Source: Synergistaceae bacterium (GTDB taxonomy: Bacteria > Synergistota > Synergistia > Synergistales > Aminobacteriaceae). From it: 23,370 nucleotides of DNA. The position numbers and the translations under genes are program-made. Every line of letters starts with the position of its first letter. Position 1 is the first letter of the stretch. Below, piece by piece: positions 16,214 to 23,370 of the stretch. Under the pieces are notes generated by a model. It saw only the letters and a list, made by a program, of their open reading frames with translations. It did not search any database and had not been told where the DNA came from. The stretch lies in contig JAFVEW010000137.1 of assembly GCA_017475805.1 (NCBI GenBank), positions 1 through 23,370 of the forward strand, read 5' to 3'.

Positions 16214-17849
16214 TAACTCCGATAAGTTCTAAGCATTTTTTTATGACATTTTTTGCGGCGCAGGCCAAATTTACTCTTTCATAAGCGTCAGGGGCGTCAA
16301 TAATTCGTCCTGAATTGTAAAAAGAGTGAAAGGCTCCGGCTAAACTTGTTGCATAAGTTGTAATTAAATGCGGAGCGAGGTTTTCAGAGGCCGATTTAAT
16401 TTCATCAGGGAAAAACGCTATCATGTCGGCAAGTTCGCGTGCTTCTTTATTGTCTTCAAAAATTTTTTCAAAGTTTTTGTCTTCAGCAAGATTTTTTTTC
16501 TCGGCTTCGCGCATAAGACCGCAAACTCTTGCGTGAGCATATTGAACATAATAAACAGGATTTTCATTGCCTTGTTTCTTTGCTAAGTCCATATCGAAAT
16601 CGATTTTACTGTCGCTCTTACGCATTAACAAAAAGAATCTCGCCGCGTCAACTCCTGCCTCGTCTAAGACTTCAGAAAGAGTGATAAATTCTCCGGCTCT
16701 TGTTGACATGTTGACGTTCTTACCGTCTCGGATTAAATTCACTAACTGAATTAATAAAACGTCAAAATCATCAGGATCTTTGCCCATAGCTTTTATAGCA
16801 GCTTTAACGCGAGCTATATAACCGTGATGATCTGCTCCCCAAACGTCAATGACTCTTTCAAAGCCGCGTGTAATAAATTTATTTCGATGATAAGCAATGT
16901 CAGAAGCAAAATATGTCGGAACGCCGTTAGCGCGGATTAAAACTCTGTCTTTGTCGTCGCCGATAGTGTCTTCCGTCTTAAACCAGAGTGCTCCGTCCTG
17001 CTCGTAAGCATAGCCGCGTTCTTTCAAATCTTCCATAGCTGATTGAACTAAATTGTTCGCATGAAGATAGCCTTCAGGGAAGAATTTATCGAATTTTACT
17101 CTGAATTTTTCTAAATCTTCTTTAATTCCGGCCATTATTTTTTCGCTTGCAAATTTCTTGAAAAATTCAAGGCTCTCGCGTTCAGGCATATCTAAAAATT
17201 TTTTGCCTTCTAAATCAATGATTTCTCTTGCAATATCATAAAGATAATCGCCTTTATAGCCGTTTTCAGGGAAAGGAAATTTATCGGCTTGGCCTAAAGT
17301 TTCAAAATATCGCGCCATCGTCGAACGTCCCAAAGTTTCAATCTGAAGTCCTGAGTCATTGACGTAATATTCTCGCTGAACGTCCCAGCCTGTAAATTCT
17401 AAAATTCTTGCAACACTATCACCTAAAGCCGCGCCGCGTCCGTGTCCTATATGAAGAGGGCCTGTAGGGTTTGCGCTTACAAATTCAACTTGAACTTTTT
17501 TATTGTTGCCTAAATTTATAGATCCGTAAGAGTCGCCTTGTTCGAGAGTGTTTTTAATTACATCAGCATAAAATTTTTCGTTCAAAAAAACATTTACAAA
17601 TCCCGGAGCAGCAACTTCGATTTTTTGAATATAATCGCAATGTAAATTTTCAGAAATTTTTTGAGCAATATCAAGCGGCTTTTGTCTTAGAACTTTTGCT
17701 AATTTCAAAGCTGCAGTTGAAGCTCTATCGCCGTGTCCTTCAAATTTAGGGCGTTCAAAAATTTCATTTGAGTTTTCGACTCCGAGTGATTTAATAGCTT
17801 CTCTTAATGCTTCATTTAATTTTGTTACGGCTGAATTTTCGCCATTCAT
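16194..17849 (-). CDS. argS: Arginyl-tRNA synthetase
   Basis: A complete class I aminoacyl-tRNA synthetase of 551 residues, charging tRNA-Arg. The Add1/COG N-terminal domain (1-115) is followed by the HIGH signature PLHIGHGRGAALGD (HIGH at 133-136). The KMSKS position holds NMSTRAGEF (MSTR at 381-384), a form common in ArgRS. A DALR anticodon-binding domain begins near YVQYAHARVCGLMREAEKK, and the family-typical GVNAPERM end is present. ATG start with AAGGAG 13 bp upstream. It lies 20 bp after the small coiled-coil gene and overlaps the ftsB-like gene. No frameshift or missing motif. Confidence 0.98.
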   Translation of the reverse strand: MNGENSAVTKLNEALREAIKSLGVENSNEIFERPKFEGHGDRASTAALKLAKVLRQKPLDIAQKISENLHCDYIQKIEVAAPGFVNVFLNEKFYADVIKNTLEQGDSYGSINLGNNKKVQVEFVSANPTGPLHIGHGRGAALGDSVARILEFTGWDVQREYYVNDSGLQIETLGRSTMARYFETLGQADKFPFPENGYKGDYLYDIAREIIDLEGKKFLDMPERESLEFFKKFASEKIMAGIKEDLEKFRVKFDKFFPEGYLHANNLVQSAMEDLKERGYAYEQDGALWFKTEDTIGDDKDRVLIRANGVPTYFASDIAYHRNKFITRGFERVIDVWGADHHGYIARVKAAIKAMGKDPDDFDVLLIQLVNLIRDGKNVNMSTRAGEFITLSEVLDEAGVDAARFFLLMRKSDSKIDFDMDLAKKQGNENPVYYVQYAHARVCGLMREAEKKNLAEDKNFEKIFEDNKEARELADMIAFFPDEIKSASENLAPHLITTYATSLAGAFHSFYNSGRIIDAPDAYERVNLACAAKNVIKKCLELIGVNAPERM

Positions 17850-17869
17850 TTTTTATTTATTTCTCCTTT

Positions 17870-18328
17870 TTATGCTTGAGGTATTCCGCTAAGTTTAGCT
17901 TCTGCAATCAGGCGTTTAACATCTTCTAAAGTTACTGACGGTGTCCGCAAATTTCTCAAAAATTCTCCGAATGAAGGTCCGAAAATTGCAAAAGCTATTA
18001 ACAAACCTAAGATTGAAAGTCCCCAATAAACTATTGTTTTAACGTCATCAATTCTACCTGCTGTAGAGGCCTGTAAATCATCAAACCTGTTTGAGGTCGA
18101 AACTTGAAAATCGTCTAAACGTTTATTAAGTGCTTCAAGTTTTGCATTTATTACCTGTAGCTCACCTTGTAATCGCTCATTTCCTATCCTTATCTCGGCC
18201 ATGAACGCTTCCATTTTTGCGTCAAAGACATCTTGCCTGACATAGACGCTTGAATCCTCACTTGTTGCGCCGTAAGATGCAGAACTTAAAATTAATAATA
18301 AAAATATCATTGCGAAAATTTTTCTCAT
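17870..18328 (-). CDS. Secreted/membrane coiled-coil protein, function unknown
   Basis: I do not recognise a named family. The 152-residue product has a signal peptide (1-20, Lys/Arg start, hydrophobic core, cut near SYG-AT), a long heptad/hendecad coiled coil (about 30-97), one C-terminal membrane segment (about 99-117) and a short tail ending in GIPQA. Within the coil, three 11-residue repeats begin RLDDF, RFDDL and RIDDV at residues 70, 81 and 92. The plan suggests a periplasmic coiled-coil stalk anchored at its C-terminus, loosely like XhlA- or Bdr-type proteins. It starts at ATG with an excellent GGAGG 8 bp upstream. It lies 14 bp after the DUF3857-type gene, so the two may act together. 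Confidence 0.8.
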   Translation of the reverse strand: MRKIFAMIFLLLILSSASYGATSEDSSVYVRQDVFDAKMEAFMAEIRIGNERLQGELQVINAKLEALNKRLDDFQVSTSNRFDDLQASTAGRIDDVKTIVYWGLSILGLLIAFAIFGPSFGEFLRNLRTPSVTLEDVKRLIAEAKLSGIPQA

Positions 18329-18342
18329 AATTTATCCCTCCA

Positions 18343-20151
18343 TTATCTAATCGGAATATTTCGCGACGAAAAAGCCTGCCATTGCTGCAAACAGCTCGTT
18401 AATAAATTCATATTACCGCCGCTGATATTTTGAAGTCCGACTTCAAGTCTTGCTTCCGCTGTAAGTCTTCGTTTTCGATTATTATTATAAGCGTGGCTGT
18501 AATTAATTTTATCGGCATTTTTCGCGCTTTTGCCCGAAATTAAAGCTTCGGAGGCGTTTTCAGGAAACGCGATATTAATATTCTGATCAATTATAAATGG
18601 AAATAAAATATCAATCGGAGGTTCATATTTCGCTAATTTCCACACAGCTACAGGCTCAAAGAAAGGTAGCACCGCTAAAATTCCATTGCCTGAGCCTGCT
18701 ACGCCGGGTTTGTCTGAAATCTTAAATGAAAGTTCAGGAACACCTTTGAAATTTCTGAATTTAACGTCGCTGTAATTTTTTAAGTCCGGGAATAAAGCAA
18801 GCACAGCTGCTTCATAATCGTTATTATCATCAAGCAAGAAATTTGCCCAAGCTCCGCGCAGTAAAATTCTTACGCTTCCATTTAGTAAGCCGTTTTTAGA
18901 AAGTTGCAAATCCATGATAGCTGACATTCTATTTTCGCTTGATTTTGACTCAGGTATCCGCCTTGAAGTTAATTTGTCTGAATTAAGTCCGTAAATTTTT
19001 GCTCCTGCTAATAACGCGGGCGAGCCCATGTCATGAAAGTTTGACTCTTTACCTTTCATATACTCAAGCACGGGCGCGAAAAACATTCCTGAACAGAGCG
19101 GCGTATTATCATCAAATTCAAAAGGCATCTGCCAATCTAAAAAAGCATCTATTTTATTTGAATTAAGCCAGGATTTAGCAAGCAAAATTTTTTCGCGTTT
19201 AGTTAAAGGCTGTGAAAGACTTGGAATTTTTCGCGGCATACCTTCAGCGAGTTTAATTTCAGGTTGTTTCATGAGCCATGAAATTATTTTTTGAGGATTA
19301 TTGCCAGCTTCAGCCGGAGCAGAAATTTCGACAGAATCATCAATTTCTTTTAATAATCCTGTTAGAGCAGCCGAGCCGTTACGAGAGCCGAAAATTACGC
19401 CCTGTCTTTGAAATCTTGCGAGTTCGTTTGAAGAATAAGGGTCGATATTAATTCGCCGCCACACGTAAGAATATTCACCATCTAGAAATTCACGCTCAAC
19501 AGGATAAATTGCAGGGAAAGTTTTATATTTTAATTCCTGTGCTGAAGCAACATCGACGACGGACTCCCAAACTCTCAAATCTTCTTGAAACCAGCAAAGA
19601 CCTTCAACAGAAAGCTGCTTAGGCAAAATTTCTTTCCAAGCTACGGCCAAAATAAAAACGTCAGGCAAGCCCATAAAATTTATATTTTTTATCCCAATGT
19701 CTTTGTGTTCTTGAATATTAGCGTCTAAAATTTTATTCAGAGTATTAAAATCATAAACTTCAGCAAGCAAAATTTCAGCTTCGCCGCCCGCAGGAATTTG
19801 AATATTCCATTCGAGCCATTTTTTATCGAGATTTTTGCGTCCTAAAATTACATATAAGCGCGTAATTTCGAGGCCGTTGCTTGAGCTTGCAATATCTGAA
19901 TATTTCAGCCAAATAATGCCATTTTCATTCGGATAAGTTGTAAAGTCAGGGTTAACACTTTTCATTCGCGATAAATTAAAATCCGGAGTTTCAGACTCTA
20001 CGAAATTTCCAGAGCCTTTGTAATTAGGCATAAGCCCCGACATATTCATTTCTTTGATTTCGCGGACTGGGAAATTTTCCATTAAGTCGCCCGCATTAGC
20101 AACGCCCGTAAAAATAAAAATCAAAATAAAAATTAGACAAATTTTTTTCAT
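18343..20151 (-). CDS. Exported DUF3857 / transglutaminase-like protein, probably inactive
   Basis: A 602-residue exported protein with a signal peptide (1-20, cut after VANA). The region about 65-225 fits DUF3857 (VNPDFTTYPNENGIIWLKYS, then a conserved-looking LYVILGRKN and a beta-rich segment). Residues about 310-380 resemble the transglutaminase-like core that normally follows, where most relatives carry a GDCKD-type motif followed by LL. Here the aligned segment is PLTKREKILL, with Thr317 at the Cys position, and I see no obvious catalytic His; an Asp in NFHD (374) may correspond to the third residue. The C-terminal part (about 400-602) is beta-rich. It is probably a periplasmic structural or binding protein rather than an enzyme. 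The ribosome site AGGAAG is supplied by the heptad repeat array. The family call is by pattern only. Confidence 0.65.
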   Translation of the reverse strand: MKKICLIFILIFIFTGVANAGDLMENFPVREIKEMNMSGLMPNYKGSGNFVESETPDFNLSRMKSVNPDFTTYPNENGIIWLKYSDIASSSNGLEITRLYVILGRKNLDKKWLEWNIQIPAGGEAEILLAEVYDFNTLNKILDANIQEHKDIGIKNINFMGLPDVFILAVAWKEILPKQLSVEGLCWFQEDLRVWESVVDVASAQELKYKTFPAIYPVEREFLDGEYSYVWRRINIDPYSSNELARFQRQGVIFGSRNGSAALTGLLKEIDDSVEISAPAEAGNNPQKIISWLMKQPEIKLAEGMPRKIPSLSQPLTKREKILLAKSWLNSNKIDAFLDWQMPFEFDDNTPLCSGMFFAPVLEYMKGKESNFHDMGSPALLAGAKIYGLNSDKLTSRRIPESKSSENRMSAIMDLQLSKNGLLNGSVRILLRGAWANFLLDDNNDYEAAVLALFPDLKNYSDVKFRNFKGVPELSFKISDKPGVAGSGNGILAVLPFFEPVAVWKLAKYEPPIDILFPFIIDQNINIAFPENASEALISGKSAKNADKINYSHAYNNNRKRRLTAEARLEVGLQNISGGNMNLLTSCLQQWQAFSSRNIPIR

Positions 20152-20160
20152 TTTTTCACT

Positions 20161-20188
20161 TCCTAACTACTAATTCCTAATTCCTACT
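20161..20188. repeat. Heptad repeat array, four 7-bp units
   Basis: Four units in perfect register (TCCTAAC, TACTAAT, then TCCTAAT and TCCTACT) lie between the secA stop and the next gene's start. On the minus strand the last unit provides the AGGAAG ribosome site of the 602-residue protein. The array is the clearest of four in the window; the copy at 6143-6163 is the same with one unit fewer. Confidence 0.75.
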
Positions 20189-20195
20189 TGTTTTT

Positions 20196-22790
20196 TTACA
20201 GTCCTCGTCCATGACAATATTTATATTTTTTACCGCTTCCGCAAGGACACGGATCATTGCGCCCGACTTTAGGAAGTTTATGAACGGGTAAAGGAGCTTG
20301 AGCTTGGCCTTGAGTTTGAGATTGAGACAATGAAAATTCTTTTTTCTCCATAGTCATTTCGCGCTTACGTTTCATTTCGTCGCTTAAAATTTTGACTCTG
20401 AAGGCTTGCTGAGTGAAAGTATCTTTGACTCGCTCCATCATTTCTTGGAAAAGATTATAAGATTCAAATTGATATTCGATTAACGGGTCTTTTTGACCGA
20501 TGGCGCGAAGACCTATTCCGCGTCTTAATTCGTCCATGCTCGTTAAATGTTCGCGCCAAGCAGCGTCTAAAGTGTTGAGCAAAATATAACGCATAATGAC
20601 TCCGGCCGGTTTATCATCCGTTTCGACGTTTGAATTTAATTCAGAAATTTTAGAGTCATAAAGTTTTTTGACGTTTCCTAAGATTTCGTCTCTCATGCCT
20701 TCCATGTCGAGATGATTATCAACGCTTGAAATTTTTTCCGCGACGTTCGCCCCGAACAAAGATTTTAATTTTGCGGCGGCACGCTCGCCGTCAGCTTGCG
20801 AATTATCTTCGGGGAAATATTTATCGAGAGTATCATTAACAACTCCGCGAACAACCTCCCAGCCGTACTCGGGCATTTCGTCATTAGGAGTTTCGATAAT
20901 GTCGGCGCGTTCAGCATAAATAGCTTCGCGTTGCTGATTCATAACGTTGTCATAAGCTAATAACTGTCGGCGAATATCAAAATGTAATTCTTCGACTTTC
21001 TTTTGAGAGTTCTCTATGATTTTCGACAACATTGAAGACTCGATAGCTTCTCCGTCTTTGAGGCCAAGTTTGCCCATTAGAGGCTGGATTTTTTCAGAGC
21101 CGAATAAACGCAGCAAATTATCTTCCAACGATAAATAAAATCTCGAAGTTCCCGGATCGCCCTGACGTCCTGAACGGCCTCGAAGCTCATTATCAATTCG
21201 GCGAGACTCGTGTCTTTCTGTTCCGATAATCGCGAGACCTCCGGCTTTAACGACTCTTTCATGTTCTTCTGCGTCAGGAGGATTGCCGCCGAGCATAATA
21301 TCAGTTCCGCGTCCTGCCATGTTCGTAGCGACTGTAACGGCTCCTTCGCGTCCTGCTTGAGCGACGATAGCGGCCTCTTGTTCGTGATACTTAGCGTTGA
21401 GGACCTGATGAGGAATTTTACGGGCTTTTAATAATTTGCTGACTCTCTCAGAATTTTCGATTGAAGTTGTACCGACTAAGACAGGCTGACCGTTTTTATG
21501 ACGCTCTTCAACTTCATCAGCGACGGCTGCGAATTTTTCTTTTTCAGTCGCGTAAATAACGTCAGGATTATCAGTTCTAATCATAGTCTTGTGAGTCGGA
21601 ATAGTAACGACTTGAAGACCGTAAATTTCCTTGAACTCTTCGGCTTCAGTTGCGGCTGTACCTGTCATGCCTGCGAGTTTGTGATACATTCTAAAATAAT
21701 TTTGAAGAGTTATTGTCGCAAGCGTCTGACTTTCGCGGCCGACTTTTACGCGCTCTTTAGCCTCGATAGCCTGATGCAATCCGTCAGAATATCTCCGGCC
21801 AATCATTAAACGCCCCGTGAACTCGTCAACAATAATAACTTCGCCGTCTTTGACGACGTAATCAATATCGCGCTTGAAAAGTTCGTGAGCTTTCAAAGCC
21901 TGAACAACTCTATGAGCTAAATCCGAGTGAGCGGCATCTGAAAATAATCCCGGCATTTTGAGATAATCTTCAGCTTTCTGAATACCTGCGTCGGTCATTG
22001 AAATACTTTTTTCTTTTTCGTCGACTTCATAGTCAGCATTAATTTTCAAAACTCTCGCAACGCTGTCGGCCTTTACATATAAACCTGCGTCATCATCAGA
22101 AGGCCCGGAAATAATTAACGGCGTTCGAGCTTCATCTATTAAAATTGAGTCGACTTCGTCAACGATACAGAAATTATGTCCGCGCTGAACCATCTCATTT
22201 TGATTTAAGACCATGTTATCACGAAGATAATCAAAGCCAAATTCGCTATTAGTTCCGTAAGTAACATCGGCCATATAAGCGGCGCGTCTTTCTTCAATCG
22301 GCATATAAGGATAAATAACACCTGCTGTCAAGCCTAAAAAATTATAGACTGGAGTCATCCATTCGGCGTCGCGTTTAGCTAAATAATCGTTCACTGTAAC
22401 TAAGTGAACGCCCTCACCTTTCATTGCGTTTAAGACGACAGCTAACGGAGCGACTAAAGTTTTTCCTTCGCCTGTTTTCATTTCGGCAATTCGACCGTCA
22501 TGAAGAGCCATGCCGCCGATTAATTGAACGTCATAATGACGCAAGCCTATAGTTCTTTCTGAAACTTCGCGGACAATAGCAAAAACTTCCGGCAATAAAT
22601 CATCAAGTGAGTCGGGATTTTCTTGAACTTGATTTTTTAATTCTGCGAAACAAGATTTAATTTCATCATCAGATTTCGCGTGTATATCTTCCGCGTAAGA
22701 ATTAACAATTTCAACGAGTGCGGAATATTTTTTCAAAGCGTTTTCGTTAGGGTCTAAGCCTAAAAATTTTTTTATGTTGTTAAAAAACAT
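20196..22790 (-). CDS. secA: Preprotein translocase ATPase SecA
   Basis: A full-length 864-residue SecA, the motor that drives unfolded preproteins through SecYEG. NBD1 shows Walker A MKTGEGKT (104-111) and DEVD (211-214) followed by [14 protein letters not shown]2 has [20 protein letters not shown]. The helical scaffold and wing domains follow ([20 protein letters not shown]). After a Gln-rich linker comes the C-terminal zinc-binding tail [18 protein letters not shown], with Cys848, Cys850, Cys859 and His860. This tail binds SecB or phospholipid/ribosome in other species. The start has AGGAG 6-8 bp upstream. It is the first gene of the long leftward cluster and is divergent from the redox protein gene. 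No accessory-SecA features were seen. Confidence 0.98.
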   Translation of the reverse strand: MFFNNIKKFLGLDPNENALKKYSALVEIVNSYAEDIHAKSDDEIKSCFAELKNQVQENPDSLDDLLPEVFAIVREVSERTIGLRHYDVQLIGGMALHDGRIAEMKTGEGKTLVAPLAVVLNAMKGEGVHLVTVNDYLAKRDAEWMTPVYNFLGLTAGVIYPYMPIEERRAAYMADVTYGTNSEFGFDYLRDNMVLNQNEMVQRGHNFCIVDEVDSILIDEARTPLIISGPSDDDAGLYVKADSVARVLKINADYEVDEKEKSISMTDAGIQKAEDYLKMPGLFSDAAHSDLAHRVVQALKAHELFKRDIDYVVKDGEVIIVDEFTGRLMIGRRYSDGLHQAIEAKERVKVGRESQTLATITLQNYFRMYHKLAGMTGTAATEAEEFKEIYGLQVVTIPTHKTMIRTDNPDVIYATEKEKFAAVADEVEERHKNGQPVLVGTTSIENSERVSKLLKARKIPHQVLNAKYHEQEAAIVAQAGREGAVTVATNMAGRGTDIMLGGNPPDAEEHERVVKAGGLAIIGTERHESRRIDNELRGRSGRQGDPGTSRFYLSLEDNLLRLFGSEKIQPLMGKLGLKDGEAIESSMLSKIIENSQKKVEELHFDIRRQLLAYDNVMNQQREAIYAERADIIETPNDEMPEYGWEVVRGVVNDTLDKYFPEDNSQADGERAAAKLKSLFGANVAEKISSVDNHLDMEGMRDEILGNVKKLYDSKISELNSNVETDDKPAGVIMRYILLNTLDAAWREHLTSMDELRRGIGLRAIGQKDPLIEYQFESYNLFQEMMERVKDTFTQQAFRVKILSDEMKRKREMTMEKKEFSLSQSQTQGQAQAPLPVHKLPKVGRNDPCPCGSGKKYKYCHGRGL

Positions 22791-23001
22791 TAATATCTCC
22801 TGTAAAAATTTTATTTTTAAGAAAGATTATCACGAATTAATTTCATGAACAACTCACTAATAGCTATATCTACATGAGCGTGTTATTGACTAATATAATT
22901 AAAATAAGATATTTGTAGTAATAAAATTCGATTTTCGTTCTTGAGGAAGATAGTGTAGACTTAATCAAAATTTTTGTAGCAAATTTAAGGGGAAAATTAA
23001 A
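22791..23001. promoter_or_regulatory. Divergent promoter region between secA and the redox protein gene
   Basis: A 211-bp AT-rich gap. Rightward, TTGACT (22886-22891) is a good -35, but the -10 at 17 bp is only ATATTT (22909-22914). A perfect TATAAT lies at 22894-22899 without a matching -35. Leftward for secA, GATAAT (complement of 22826-22831) has TTGTTC (complement of 22847-22852) 15 bp upstream, a short spacer. Ribosome sites are clear on both sides. No operator of a known regulator was recognised. Confidence 0.4.
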
Positions 23002-23370
23002 ATGTCGGATAAACAAGATAGAGCCGTAAAGCTCAAACAACAAACGGGCGACGCTCATTATAACTGTTGTCAAGCAGTCGCTTGCGTTTTCACAGAAGAA
23101 ACCGGCCTCGATGAGCAAACTTTAAGAAAATTAGGCGCAGGCTTTGGCTTAGGTATGGGCTGCATGGAAGCAACTTGCGGAGCTTTATGCGGTGCTGAAA
23201 TAGTGTTAGGAATGATTAAATTTCAGGGCAAACCTATAAGGCAGGACGCAGCAGAACTTCATAAAAAATTCACGGAAAAATGCGGAGCTTCAATCTGCAA
23301 AGAGATTAAGGGCAAAGAAACTGGAAAAATGCTTTGCTCATGCGCCGACTGCGTTTATAAAGCTTTAGGA
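23002..23370 (+). CDS. C_GCAxxG_C_C family redox protein, C-terminus cut by window edge
   Basis: 123 codons are visible with no stop before the edge; relatives are about 130-150 residues, so little is missing. The family signature is present: Cys pair 22-23 in HYNCCQAV, GMGCMEATCGALCG (Cys54, Cys59, Cys63) and later Cys94 and Cys99. An additional cluster C112-x-C114-x2-C117 lies near the end. Members are small, presumed redox-active or metal-binding proteins common in anaerobes, with no settled function. ATG start with AAGGGG 9 bp upstream (22987-22992). It is divergent from secA. The Cys spacing makes the family assignment strong, but the biochemical role is unknown. Confidence 0.88.
   Translation, partial: MSDKQDRAVKLKQQTGDAHYNCCQAVACVFTEETGLDEQTLRKLGAGFGLGMGCMEATCGALCGAEIVLGMIKFQGKPIRQDAAELHKKFTEKCGASICKEIKGKETGKMLCSCADCVYKALG

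Noticed and set aside
22870..23118. 82-codon minus-strand open frame upstream of secA
   Set aside because: It overlaps the start of the C_GCAxxG_C_C gene on the other strand, which has the family cysteine pattern and a good ribosome site.

Overview
The window looks like a chromosomal segment from a motile, low-GC, double-membraned (diderm) anaerobe. The diderm call rests on a TamB-like protein and a PilO/PilP-like pair. Motility rests on flhA-flhF, and an anaerobic lifestyle is suggested by a C_GCAxxG_C_C redox protein and a nitronate-monooxygenase-family flavoprotein. A member of the Synergistota is my best guess, with diderm Firmicutes (Negativicutes) as the main alternative. This is inference from gene content and style; no rRNA or other decisive marker is present. 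Four genes appear to use TTG or GTG starts.

Layout: (1) 1-3193, minus strand: flhA followed 7 bp later by flhF, which runs off the left edge. These are the flagellar export gate and the SRP-type GTPase that places flagella. (2) 3194-3590: a 397-bp AT-rich divergent intergenic region with an unusual amount of structure: a promoter-like element, a hairpin plus U-tract, a perfect 12-bp tandem duplication, a second hairpin, a 16-bp palindrome and five 7-bp repeats. (3) 3591-4855, plus strand: two overlapping genes for small inner-membrane proteins resembling PilO and PilP/GspC of type IV pilus or type II secretion machines, with no other pilus gene nearby. (4) 5025-6104, plus strand: an FMN-dependent nitronate monooxygenase/FabK-like protein, ending at a hairpin shared with the convergent tamB-like gene. 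(5) 6170-22790, minus strand: ten tightly packed co-directional genes in transcription order secA, a DUF3857/transglutaminase-like secreted protein, a signal-peptide coiled-coil protein, argS, an ftsB/divIC-like gene, a GNAT acetyltransferase, uvrB, an HD-GYP response regulator, a hybrid histidine kinase, and tamB. Gaps are 1-45 bp or overlaps, so one or a few long transcripts are likely. (6) 22791-23370: a short divergent promoter region and a C_GCAxxG_C_C redox protein cut by the right edge.

Themes: protein export and envelope building (secA, ftsB-like, tamB), motility and surface machines (flhA, flhF, pilO/pilP-like), and a phosphorelay with a cyclic-di-GMP phosphodiesterase output that could link the two. 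Housekeeping genes (argS, uvrB) sit between them.

The most unusual signals are two kinds of dispersed DNA repeat. One is an in-phase 7-bp intergenic repeat (general form TNYTAAY) found at four gene boundaries. The other is an exact 20-bp GC-rich word present inside both flhA and tamB but read in different frames. A DUF3857 protein that seems to have lost its transglutaminase cysteine, and the orphan PilO/PilP-like pair, are the best protein-level leads. I found no CRISPR array, tRNA, rRNA, insertion sequence or prophage gene.
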